Shown piece after piece: positions 35,657 to 47,459 of a stretch of 64,000 nt of DNA. The stretch is from Owenia fusiformis (Eukaryota; Annelida; Polychaeta; Sabellida; Oweniidae). The stretch lies in the NCBI GenBank assembly GCA_903813345.2, contig CAIIXF020000001.1, forward strand, positions 24,353,915 to 24,417,914, in the 5' to 3' direction. Each line of letters begins with the position of its first letter. Positions within the stretch are counted from its first letter, which is position 1. The position numbers and the translations under genes were made by a program. A model generated the notes under the pieces. It had not been told where the DNA came from. It saw only the letters and a program-made list of their open reading frames with translations, and did no database searches.

Positions 35657-36150
35657 CACTAATGTTTGACCTACAGGTCATTTATAATAGAGGACTCGGA
35701 TAAAAATTTCAGAACCCCTATTTCAAACATCCATAGGCCTATTCCAATGGCAATATCAGTATCATACCTTTCACATCAATAGATCCAATAAATCAAATCT
35801 TGCAGATCTTGTTACCCTCAGGCTCTTCTGCTGCCTCTCTATCTGCTTCCTTCTCATGCTCATCATGATCATGAGTCTTGTTACCCTCAGGCTCATCCGC
35901 TCTCTCTCTCTCTATCTCTCTCTATCTCTCACTAATGTTTGACCTACAGGTCATTTATATAGAGGACTCGGATAAAAATTTCAGAACCCCTATTTCAAAC
36001 ATCCATAGGCCTATTCCAATGGCAATATCAGTATCATACGTTTCACATCAATAGATCCAATAAATCAAATCTTGCAGATCTTGTTACCCTCAGGCTCTTC
36101 TGCTGCCTCTCTATCTGCTTCCATGTCATGCTCATCATGGTCATGAGTGC
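35657..36150. repeat. 273-bp tandem duplication
   Basis: actaatgtttgacctacagg onward at 35658 is repeated at 35931 almost base for base, ending at the gtcatgctcatcatggtcat region. A ctctctat microsatellite sits at the junction (about 35900-35930). Recent by its near identity. Confidence 0.9.
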
Positions 36151-36721
36151 AAGGCAGGAAATAAAGGTGTATTGTTAAGTATTTGCTTAATAAATATTGC
36201 TAATTTTGCAATTTTATCTAATTTTATCTTATTTTTAATAATATTTGGTTGTGGGCATTGCATTGCCCATGACCAGCCTTTAACATAGCAATCGAAAATA
36301 ACTTTATTTAAGAATGTAAATGGTAAGGTACATTTGTGGTTCAATTTACCATATCAGTGGTGGGTCAGAGTGGTATATTTGAAATGATTGTGCAGGGTAT
36401 TGACCAGACAGAGGAAAAAAACATTGAAATATTAATCAAAATTCCCCTAGGACCAATCACCCGAGCTAAAAATAAGTGTAAGACCTAATTGCTTTATATG
36501 AATCCAGTGGGCATAAAATGTTGTTTCTCAAAAACTGCTAAGCTGCTGACCTGAAATTATAAAATGGGATATCAAAGAATTGAACTATTAAAAATTAATC
36601 TCTTAAAGAGGCCTCTCTCAATTACCATATTGGGTTCATAAATTATGTCAATTTTGGAGAAAATATTTATAACTAGATTGGTAAATTGAACAAAGTTCAA
36701 TTTAAGACTCCAGATTGATTT

Positions 36722-36845
36722 ACTTGAGTAAAGAGCTGAGTAGGAAGTTGAGTAAGTAGATGATTAAGTAATTGAGTAACCAGCTGAGTAGGTAGCTGAA
36801 TAAGTAGCTAAGTAGGTAGCCGAGTATGTAGGTAGGTAGGTAGGG
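36722..36845. repeat. Degenerate short tandem repeat
   Basis: A gtagctgagtaagtag-like unit of about 16 bp, drifting into (taggtagg)n at the right end. Confidence 0.75.
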
Positions 36846-36854
36846 AAGTAGGAA

Positions 36855-38060
36855 TTTTTGACCGGAAGTCAGATTGAAATTTGGTTTGCAGATTCAGATT
36901 CCTGGGAAAATTCTACCCTTATTTCATAACTTAAACATTAAAGGACGATTCTCGGTTTGGAGAACAGTCTCCTGGGCTAATAATTTTTTCATGAAAAATA
37001 TAGAAATATTACCCAAATTAAACTATGAATATTCAAAAGAGGACATTTAAATCTACAAGATGTAAAAATAACAAATTGGTCTGAAGCAGGGATAACGCTC
37101 AATTAGACCGATTCAATAAAATACAAGTCTCTTTGGGGAAAGAAGTTCATCAGTGTACTGCGCTAATATTTATTTGCGAAATATCTAGAAATATTACCCA
37201 AATTACATTATGACTATGCAAAAGAAGACATTTAAATCTATATTATGTGAAAAAATCAAATTTGTCCGAAGCAGGGATAATGCTCATTTAGATTGATGAA
37301 CTCTGTTCTCCAAACCGAGAATCGTCCTTTGGAGATTTTTTTATTTTGACCCACTTTTAGGACGCCATATCTCAAAAGTGGGTCAAAATACTTTCTGACG
37401 GCAAAAGGCTATCACTATTAACACACTCTTTTCTACCTGTATACAAAATTTTGAAGCAAATCCTAAAAGTGTAGTGCCAGAATCGCAAAAATAAGAAAAA
37501 ACTGAATTTGACCTAGATTTTGACCTAGGCATTTTGGTGTCCAAATATTGAAACTAGGTAGCTTATGAGGTCCCCTTCTTTTATAGGAATTATCTTAAGC
37601 TGTACTCAGTCTATATCTCGTATTTTACACTTCAAAAAAATCTTTTTTTCCTTGACTTTCTATCAGGATACCATCAGATCGATTTTTCTTGAAATTTCAA
37701 AACGCCATAGCTTCCGAACGGGAAGTCGGATCGAAATTTGGTTTGCAGATTCGGATTCCAGAGAAAATTCTACCCTTATTTCATAGCTCATATATTAAAT
37801 TTGGAGAACCTTTTTAGTTTGACCTACTTTCCGGACGCGATATCTCAAAATCGCTAAGAGTTATCAAAAAACGGATGGCACACTCTCGATTTGTTTTTTT
37901 CTAAGCTACATGGTGAAAAAAAGATGAAGGAGTAACGACAAACAACAACATAGATTATTGACAGAATGTTGATTTGACCTGAATTTGACCTAGTTCTTGA
38001 CCTTTGACCTAGATACAAATTTGACCTAATTTCCCAGAAACTAGGTTGATGGGCTATGTT
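36855..38060. repeat. Diverged tandem repeat region (ttttgacc-type units)
   Basis: accggaagtcagattgaaat at 36863 recurs as cgggaagtcggatcgaaatt at 37719, each followed by tggtttgcagattc and attctacccttatttcat. tttgacc words are frequent. The first copy is split by the MITE at 36942-37331. Non-coding. Confidence 0.65.
36942..37331. mobile_element. MITE with AAAGGACGATTCTCGG ends
   Basis: The left end AAAGGACGATTCTCGGTTTG is mirrored at 37303-37331. Inside, a unit of about 130 bp (agaaatattacccaaatta onward) is directly duplicated. The paralogous, uninterrupted sequence near 37795 (tatattaaatttggag) shows the empty site. Confidence 0.85.
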
Positions 38061-38105
38061 AGCCATGTAAATAGGTTAAAGTAAGTTGCTGAGAAAAAGT
38101 GTTTA

Positions 38106-38137
38106 GAAAGAAAGAAAGAAAGAAAGAAAGAAAAACT
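38106..38137. repeat. (AAAG)n microsatellite
   Basis: About seven gaaa/aaag units. Confidence 0.95.
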
Positions 38138-38422
38138 GGCAAAAGCAATAGACTACAGATTTTCTATCTGGAGTCTAATAACAAAACACAGAGTGAACAA
38201 TATCACACCCTTTATTAGAATAGACAGTCTTTAAAGGTTTCCTAGGTAAGGGAAAGGATACTAATACTTTATCAACACAAGCCGGACAGAGCTACTGCCC
38301 TGCCTGTCCATCATTTTGTTGAAGGAAGGTGTCGCACATTAAACACCAATCAGACATGTCTGAAAATATTACACACATTTTTATGTAATGGCCTGTAATA
38401 ACCTTATATATCTTATATAATA

Positions 38423-41400
38423 AGGCCATCAGCTTCACCCCAAAATTTAGGTTATCGGTATCAAATCAGGGGAATAATCGCCATAGTGATTTTTGGGAAG
38501 GTTAAGACCTCTAGAGTAAGAAACTATGTGATAGCATTGCCACAGTTGTAGCTAAATGGGTGTTATCACCCGTTTTTCAAAATGGCCGCCGGTGCACTGA
38601 GATGCAGAAACACTGAGATGCAGAAACTGTGATTTTAGGGCCTATTTTGAGGTTTTAGGGGTCAAGGATTTCATTTATGCCAAAATCTAAGTCATCAAGC
38701 AATTACTTCTTGTAGAAATCCAAGATGGCCACCAATATGGGTGCCAAAACGAATACCGGTATGTAACCATCGATTTAAGCTCAAAGAACAGTTAAGAACA
38801 GTGATTTTGGAGATCATGTCACAGTTCTCGAGTCCAGTGGAGACGATAACCCCATTTAACGTGTAACACGGAGATTGCCATTTTGCACGTCAATTGACGT
38901 GAATCACGCCAATAAGCATAATGTCCATTGTAATTCATAATTTAAACACCAGGTTAATTAAAAGACCTAGTGTTTAATATATATACAATCTAAGTAATAT
39001 ATCTTTTATAGTACATATACTTTGGTAAACATTAATGATATATTAAATCCCAGGGAAGTATTTCATTCCAAAATTGTGGAGAAAAATGCCGTTCAATCTT
39101 GTGAATTTTCTGTCAATGTTACGAACCAATGAAGTCACCAACGAACTTGCATTCTTGGAAAGTCTAAATCGATCGATGGAACGCTTTTTATTGCATTTTC
39201 TTCAAGTAATTAATCTAATCTAGCACTTGTATGCAGGAATTCGCGATCCTATGTGGGAATTTTGCGCTAGAACTAATCAAAGTTACCTCTCACGAATCCT
39301 AGAAAAACGCCATATTGGAATTACTAATACTCCTTCAATTGTCTAGATATCGTCTTTCCGACGGGTTTTATGACAATATTGGTACTGACCCAATGTTATT
39401 TTAATCTCTTAACACAACGTGAGCCCCAATTCCGAGAAAAGACCACTGGAAATCACTAAAATGGGGTCTACTTTCCCTCTTCTTATTGACCGGAAGTGTT
39501 TTCCTGACCTCGGTGTGTTGCCGATTTTTTCGTTTTTTTCTGGCTGGATTTAGTTTTAAACCTTCTTTACAATGATCTAATGATTATCTTAAATGAATTT
39601 TGAACAATTTAAATTCCTATCCTCATTAGATCAGAATGTATTAGTTTTCTTTCGATCATTTGTTTACTTCCGGTTTGCTGTTGAATAAATATTTCGAGTA
39701 AACATTGACGTAAGCACATGATAATAGTTGTTAGTTCAAAATGCAACCCGGACAATAGCAAATGTTTATGATTATAACTATTACATACGATGCAGATCAT
39801 GATTTACCCACTAGTTTCCCAGTTTATAACTGCCTGTTGTCCTGCCGATAATATGTGAAACTTTTACAAGATAATAGTTTGCACGTCAATTGCCGTGCAA
39901 AATATTGCACGTCACTTGACGGACATGACGGCAATTGCCGTTATTATCTATTGACATGCGCACTTATGCGTCATAATTTCACGTCAATTGTCGTGCAACA
40001 TGGCAATTGCCGTACTTCACGTTAAATGGGGTTATCGTCTCCACTGGAGTCAAGGATCTCATTTATGTCTAAATCAGAGTCATCAAGTAATAAACTTTTC
40101 ATAGAAATACAAGATGGCCACCAAAATGGATGCCAGAATGATTGCCAGTATGTTACCATTGATTTAAGCTCGAATGAGAGTTAAGAACAGTGATTTTTTT
40201 GGAGATCATGCCACAGTTCTAGAGTCAAGGATTTCATTTATGTCTAAATTGGAGTCATCAAATAATAACCTTTTCATAGAAATACAAGATGGCCGCCAAA
40301 ATGGGTGCCAAAATGAATATGTAACTATTGATTTAAGCTCAAAGAACAGTGATTTTGGAGATCATGTCTTGGTTTTAAGGGTCAAAGATTCCATTTATGT
40401 CTAAATCTAAGTCATCAAACAATTACTTTTATAGAAATCCAAGATGGCCACCAAAATGGATGCCAAAATGAATATGTAACTATTGATTGAAGCTAAAAGA
40501 ACAGTTAAGAACAGTAATTTTGGAGACTCTGTCTATTTTGTAGGGGCCAAGGATTTTATTTATGTCTAAATCTAAGTAATCAAATAATAACTACTTCTTA
40601 TAGAAATCCAAGATGGCCACCAAAATGGGTGCTGAAATGAATATGTAACTATTGATCTAAGCTCAAAGAACAGTTAAGGACAGTGATTTTGGAGACCATG
40701 TCCAGGTTTAAGAGGCCAAGAATAACTATTTTGTCTATAATTAAGTCATAAAACAATTCCTTTATTTTGATATCCAAGATGACCGACCACCAAAATGGCT
40801 CCAGAGTCACGATTTTGAGGACTGACTAAAATGTTTATCTTCATCAAACTCTTTCTGGTTTATCATACACTTGTCTTTGAGGAATTTCTTGTGCTTGATC
40901 TTCTCCATCCAATAATCTACTTCTTCCCATGGGCAGTCTACTTCTTTCTATAGCCAATGTTTATGATACTGAGCCACCACAAAACTAAGGGAAAGGAAGG
41001 CAAATTACAGTAATATTGCTAATGCGATGATCATAAGATTTTATTTCGCAAATCTTCATGTAATTGTTTGTTCTTATTTGACCTTTTATAATATAAACAC
41101 TTTGGCATCCATCTTGAATTCTGATATTAATCACAGATTGTTTGGTGATCTATGTGGTTAAATGGATATGAATTCATTTTGGAGGCCATCTTGGATATCC
41201 ATATAAATAAAATATTTGTTGATTTTATTAAAGACAAAATTAAAATCATTGACCCCACAAACTTAAAATATCAAAAATTAATGTTCTAACTCCTCTATAT
41301 GTTTGGATAATAAATCTTATTTTCACTTCGGCAGCAATGATGGAAGCCATCTTGGATCCAAATAAAGGAATTAGTTATAGTTTTAGACATAACTGAAATT

Positions 41401-42645
41401 CTTGACACCAAAAATCTTGACATGGTCTCAAATTACTGTTATAAACTGTTCTTTGAGCTTAAATCAATATTTACTTGTTATTGGCACCGTTTTTTGTGAC
41501 CATCTTGGATTTCTATGAAAAGCAATTATTCGATGACTCAGATTTAGACATAAATGAAACCCTTGACCCCTAAAACCTAGACATTGTCTCCAAAATCACT
41601 GTTCTTAACTGTTCTTTGAGCTTAAATCAATAGTTAAATATTCATTTAGGCACCCATTTTGATGGCCATCTTGGATTTCTATATAAAGTAATTGTTTGAT
41701 GACTTAGATTTAGACATAAATGAAATCCTTGATCCTTTAAACCAAGACATTGTCGCCAAAATAACTGTTCTCAACTGTTCTCTGAGCTTAAATCAATCAG
41801 TTACATATTCATTTTGGCACCCATTTTGGTGGCCATCTTGGATTTCTATTAAAGTAATTGTTTGATGACTCAGATTTAGACATAAATGAAATCCTTGACC
41901 CCTAAAATGCAGACATGTGCTCCAAAATCACTGTTCTTAACTATTCTTTGAGCTTAAATCAATAGTTGAATATTCATTTTGGCACCCATTTTGGTGGCCA
42001 TCTTGGAATTTTTATTTAAAGTAATTGTTTAATGACTTAGATTTAGACATAAGTCAAATCCTTGACCCTTAAAACCTAGATATGGTCTCCAAAATCACTG
42101 TTTTTAACTGTTCTTTGAGCTCAAATCAATAGTTACATATTTGATTTGGCATCCATTTTGGTGGCCATCTTGGATTTCTATGAAAAGTAATTATTTGATG
42201 ACTCAGATTTAGACATAAATCAAATCCTTGACCCCTAAAACGTAGACATGGGCTCCAAAATCACTGTTCTTAAGTGATTCTTGAGCATTAACAGTAGTTA
42301 CATATCCGTTTTTGCACCCATTTTGGCGGCCATCTTGGATTTCTATGAGAAACAATTGTTTGATGACTTAGATTTAGACATAAATGAAATCCTTGACCCC
42401 TAAAACCTAGACATAGGTCCTAAAATCACAGTTTTTGCATCTCAATGTGCTTAGATATACACACTCTTGTATTGTGACACGTACACTGACGGCCATTTTG
42501 AAAAATGGGCGATAACACCCATTTAGCTACAACTGTTACAATGCTATCACATATTTTCTTACTCTAGAGGTCTTAACCTTCCCAAAAATCACTATGGCGA
42601 TTATTCCCCTAATTTGATACCGACCAATCCCCCAGGCTGATGGCC
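38423..42645. mobile_element. Fold-back element with arms of tandem monomers
   Basis: The outer arms are mirror images for about 200 bp: ggccatcagc at 38423 against gctgatggcc at 42645, then tttttgggaaggttaagacc and its mirror, and gctaaatgggtgttatcacc and its mirror. Inside, forward monomers of roughly 165 bp (tagaaatccaagatggccac, tcatttatgtctaaatc, agaacagtgattttggag) fill the left arm to about 40850. Eight or so inverted monomers fill the right arm from about 41100. The short centre (40860-41080) is unique and non-coding. This is the architecture of Foldback/FB-type DNA transposons. Target duplication not resolved. Confidence 0.85.
38835..40046. mobile_element. Nested 1.2-kb element with CAGTGGAGACG TIRs
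   Basis: A perfect 29-bp TIR starts CAGTGGAGACGATAACCCCA at 38835 and is mirrored to 40046, flanked by GAGTC on both sides (38830-38834 and 40047-40051). Just inside each end are palindromic words of the form cacgtcaattgacgtg (38898; 39882-40005, several). No transposase. It inserted into one monomer of the fold-back arm. Confidence 0.88.
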
Positions 42646-42784
42646 TAAATAAAGTAAATGCAAGTAAAAAAGTCGATTGAGACAATTGAGAAATCATATG
42701 AAATGAACATGAAAAATGTGTACTTGTTATTGTGTTAATAGACTAGATGTGAGTAGAAATAATCTTGATTCACGTCATTAAAAA

Positions 42785-42920
42785 TTCTGTCAAAGTGATA
42801 TCATATTTGAAATCTACATGTAAAATTACATCTAGAAATGTGGTTTTAAAAATTTGAAAACTTAATTTTTTTGAAAATGTGTGTAGGTCGTGGAGATTCC
42901 CCATAGACCCCATGTTATGA
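42785..42920 (-). repeat. Interspersed repeat family R, inverted copy
   Basis: atctacatgtaaaattacat, gtggttttaaaaatttg and gattccccatagaccccatg are the mirror of 60600-60740. Confidence 0.75.
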
Positions 42921-43044
42921 AATCACAAACAGTGAAGGTCAACGCATGGAAACTAGCTAACTACATGTAACTAAAGTGAGCGATGTCATTAGTGTTCTGA
43001 TAATAACGTCCCTTATACCTATTTATTACATGTCGTGTAGACCA

Positions 43045-43135
43045 TTGATGCCTGATTTATAGCAAAACATTTGACTTTTGCATGTCGGTGATAATGCACC
43101 TTTTTTAATAGATCTCATATCTTAGAAGCTTATCA
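43045..43135 (+). repeat. Short direct repeat, paired with 44325-44400
   Basis: tgatttatagcaaaacattt, gcatgt and gcaccttttttaatagat are shared with 44325-44400. Confidence 0.6.
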
Positions 43136-43649
43136 GTTAAAAAAAATACTAGAAGACCTAACATATTTTGCCATGCACTGCGCCTATTCATTAAATTGGC
43201 AATTCAGTTGTAAAGTTTCTCTTGAAAAAAATAAATCTTTCAAATTTGTTGAGTTTTCTTGCAGAAATCATGTACTCCCCCTCCATCCATTTTGTACGGA
43301 TCTTCATCTTTCATTCCATAAGAAGAAAATATAAATTGATAACTGAAATATTGACAGAGTGGGAGCTGTTACAATGACCACTACTTTTAGCAATTTTCAA
43401 AATGTTTCATCCAGTGTATTTAATGAGGGGCCCACCTTAAAGGCATAATCAGATCTATAGGGGGTTACGAAATTACAAGCAACTTGTATAATTGACCTAC
43501 CAATCTATTTATTATTACAATATCAAATACAATATCCCCCTTAAGATTCACAATTTTTTATAAATTGGTGAAGTTATCAATGATTCAAAGTGGTAAAATG
43601 GGTGAAAAACTTATTTTACCCAAGTAAGAGTTAAAGTCTCCGATAAATC

Positions 43650-44130
43650 TGACTAAGTATACCGCCGTGTTTACATAAGGGGATTAGAAGAGTTTATTTT
43701 TATTTAGGTATGCAAGCAATATCAATATTAGGCCTTCATGCATGCACTCGTGTGTACAATCAGCATGCCTTTCAATATTATATAAACCAGGCTATTCAAG
43801 TACAACATAATGTACACTATTTATGTGTGTACTACATGGTTATACGATTCCCTGGGAAACAAAACACAAATACTTTTTATATGTTCAAAATGAGCCATTT
43901 GATTGATGCATACACTTAATAGCTCATAAATAACATCTACAAAGTATATATAATAGTAATTTTCAATTTCAATGGTGAAACTTGCCTGTTTACGATTATA
44001 CAGGAAATCAACATGGGATGAAGAGTGTTCACCTTCCTGACTTACCTCTGAAGCCTGTACCTTGTAATCTCTTTATATAGGTTAGCGAGAGCGCTGCGCC
44101 TGCGCAGTTTTAAACTTTGGTGCACACTTT
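43650..44130 (+). repeat. Interspersed repeat family S, copy 1
   Basis: About 480 bp nearly identical to 59305-59730. Shared parts are taccgccgtgtttaca, aggggattagaagagtttat, a 69-codon open frame (43710-43919) and cttacctctgaagcctgtac. The match runs through the frame and its flanks alike, so the open frame is probably incidental. Confidence 0.85.
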
Positions 44131-44149
44131 AATTTTGTATATAAATTGA

Positions 44150-46390
44150 AATAATTGGGAAATCCGCTAACAGTTTGGGGGTTTCTCCAAGGCTAACGTT
44201 GTTAAAGGATTGACGTCATGTCTAATAGACACATAACTCCCCCCTGTTCAATTTTTATAATTTTAGATTATTTTTTATATAACGTATGGTAACCAACGAT
44301 AACAATAGTTTTGTACCCTGTTACTTGATTTATAGCAAAAACATTGGTGTATGCATGTTGGCGACGCTGCGCCTTTTTTAATAGATTCATACGTCTAAAT
44401 CCATATAATAATATATACCAACACTCTTAACGATAAAAAATCAATTTGATTTAGGTGTTCGGAATTACCCCCATGCTAGTGTTTCGGAATTACCCCCACA
44501 AACCCTATGCCTCTAAATAAATAGATGTCACTTATAAATCAATTACACAGTGAAACCAGTGTCTAATCAGAACGCCCATGGGACCAGCCAAAAGTGTTCA
44601 AATTGCCAGGTGTTCAAATTTCGAGGTTTTTGTTGGTTGGGGGGGGGGGATTTTCATTGTTCAGTTCCCTATATTGAACACTTAATACGAAGTCAAGAAA
44701 CAATACATGTTGTTGATGAGTTTATTCTACAGTAGGCCTATAGCCTATATGCTATGTTTTATTTACTTTTTAACAATTTCATTATTTAAGTAAAATAACT
44801 CTTATATTTTGGCAAAAACTTTGTAATACACTGTATAAGTATATGATAGTCTCGTTCTAAATCTTATGTTAATCAAAATGACTAATCCAATATTATGGTT
44901 ATATAGCACTGCTTTACTTTTCCTTGAAAAAGTCCTTCATTTTTGTTTGTTTCTTGGCAGTTTTAGCATTAGCAATATTTGAGTAGACGAGTGTTCATTC
45001 GAGATGATGTATAATCTTTCAAAACATTGAGGGCATTCAGGATGTCAGATGTATGCCTTTTTAGGAACTTGTGTAAGAATTTGATTTTGTGTATTTTTAT
45101 TTTTTTTATTTTGTGTATGACTATAGCTGACCCTTATAGTTTCTAGATCCATCCCTCTATGATGATGTTTATGGATTTATAGTGTGGAACTAACATGTAA
45201 AACATACGATAATTTAGATGGGGTTTAAGAAAGTGTGTTTGAAGGTACGGTTTTTGTGAAGCGATAAAATTAAATTTTCCATATTTAACCATTACATTTT
45301 GCTTAAAATTAATAACTTTCCCATTACTCTACAAGCAAACTTGAATCTGGCTAAGTAACATAATGATGCAAAGTCTTAGTTTTCAGAAGAAATCGGAGTC
45401 TAATAAATATGATGATTTGATTGAATGATTGAATCAGGATAAAACAACAATGCAATTTCAAAATACATTGTGTACTGTATCCTGTTCCATGCCTGAGTGA
45501 AATAATGATAATTCAGGAAAGAATAATGTTACTGTAATTGTTGTCAGATTATAGGGTCAAAAGGTAGTTGTACATCACTCTTATTGCTCCTGTAAGCTAT
45601 TAACTTAGTTCTGAATTGCATTTGAAAGTCAAATTACCCTTTGATTTCATGACGAATTATTGAATGGACTTTGATGTTTATAATTAATTGATTGGATTAT
45701 TATCCACTAAAAGCTTCTCTGAATAAACATCTGTATACTAGTAGCAGTGGGAGGATAAAGAACATGGCAATACAAAGATGTGTGCCTCTAGTAGTAAGTT
45801 CATGTAGTCAATCACAGACGTTCACTAAAATAAATTACATACTAGGCTTAGTACTTTTTTAGTGAGCGGATGCTAGTTTTTAGGCGAATATAATATCTCA
45901 AGTTTTTTTTTTTCTATACTCATACTTCTGACCAAGTGTTGTTTCGTGTCATGCTGCTGTACATCTTCAAATTCGATCCGAAATTCTGGCATTCTGGTGG
46001 TTTTGAAAAACCATTTGCAATACTGGGTTAGTCCTTTGTCTCATGCTGACTCTAAGCTCTGTAGTTGCACATAGTGTTCTTCAGTCAACCGTTCGTTTAT
46101 ACTCTTTTGCAACCTTGCCTCATTATTTGTAAATGGTAAAACAACTTTCGTTGCAAGTACCATTATAATAAGACCATGTTACGTTTTCTTCTACGCATTA
46201 TTCTTAGTTAAAGGATTAACCTGTCATTGAAGAGGTAGCAGAGGATTATATGACCAAAGAACTGTACATTTTTGCATCTAATGTTTATGTTTCTCTTGTT
46301 TGTAGTTAAAACTAACCATATTTGAGGAATAATCAAGAATATGCCATTCCCTTTGTTCGTTGATTCACATGTCCGTTTGAGTGATAATCC
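44150..46390. other. No gene seen
   Basis: AT-rich non-coding DNA. A G-run lies at 44640-44650. Confidence 0.5.
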
Positions 46391-46395
46391 ATATG

Positions 46396-46733
46396 CAGGG
46401 TGTCTCAAAAATTGTACACAAGTTACACAGGAATGATTATTTTCCCTCATCGAAATAGATGAACTTTACACATGATGAAACAAATTCATTTTTCAATTAG
46501 CATTTAAATCTATGAGCAATCTGTACATTTTTCGGAAAATTTTAACATTATGGATGACATGATCTAATTTGGAGCTGAATGCAAGTCCAAACCTAGAAAA
46601 TTGGTATTTCTCTAAAACTAAATAGAGTTTTTTAACTTTCGGATGTTGGTTTATGATAATTCAACTCTTTCAGATGACTCAAATAGTTATTTTACTTTTT
46701 GTTTCGGTACAGTTTATTTTAATACACCTTGTA
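46396..46733. mobile_element. Possible mariner-type MITE
   Basis: The left end CAGGGTGTCTCAAAA is roughly mirrored at the right (ttttaatacacctTG). Flanking TA is seen only on the right. Confidence 0.4.
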
Positions 46734-47089
46734 ACATTTTTCAGTTGCAATGGATTTTCATGATCCTACCTAAGGGATATATTGCAAGGACTATTCACTA
46801 ATCAATTTACAATATCATCTCAATGTGATACCTTCCAAAATGTAAATGCTAGGCTACTCTAGCAATTTGTTAATTGCATCGCTTACCATACTTATAAGAG
46901 GTTATTCAATTGAAATAAGATATAAAACGTGAAATTTTATGATGAGGAAAAATCTTGGAATTATTTGACAATTTCTAAAAAAATATATCACTTGATAGTT
47001 AACATTGGCAATGTGGGATCTGATTGCTATGACATGTAAAGCTTTCATACCGGGCTTTCACATAAAAGGTCCAAATTAATTAGCTAAAT

Positions 47090-47405
47090 TACTCTCATAG
47101 GTGCTCTTTGCAAGACCTCACTTCCATAATTATTTGATCTAACCTTTATCCGATTATCAAGATGCCAGCAGGTAGTTACCAATATCAACACCAGGTGGCT
47201 AATACGGGTCAGATAAAATGACAGCGACAATGGCTGAAAAGTTCCCATAAACTTGAATTTCAACAAATTTAATGGACCAATTAGCATTTAACCTTTTGAG
47301 TTTGATAAAAATATTGTCCAATAAAAAGTATTCGTCCAATATAAGAAAGATATTTCATGTTTCATGATTTTATAACATGGCCTCTAAGGGGATACAGTAC
47401 CTTTT
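47090..47405 (+). repeat. Interspersed repeat family R, copy 2
   Basis: aacaccaggtggctaat, aagttcccataaacttgaat, agaaagatatttcatg and ataacatggcctctaagggg parallel the 26.7-kb copy. Confidence 0.65.
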
Positions 47406-47459
47406 GCATTTGTTTGATTACACTTCGCTTCTCAAAATGAATGTTGGCTAAAGTGTCAG

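Noticed and set aside
43710-43919. A 69-codon open frame almost identical to 59366-59575, starting MQAIS.
   Set aside because: The differences between the copies are mostly amino-acid changing, and the DNA match continues outside the frame. This looks like a non-coding repeat, not a conserved protein.
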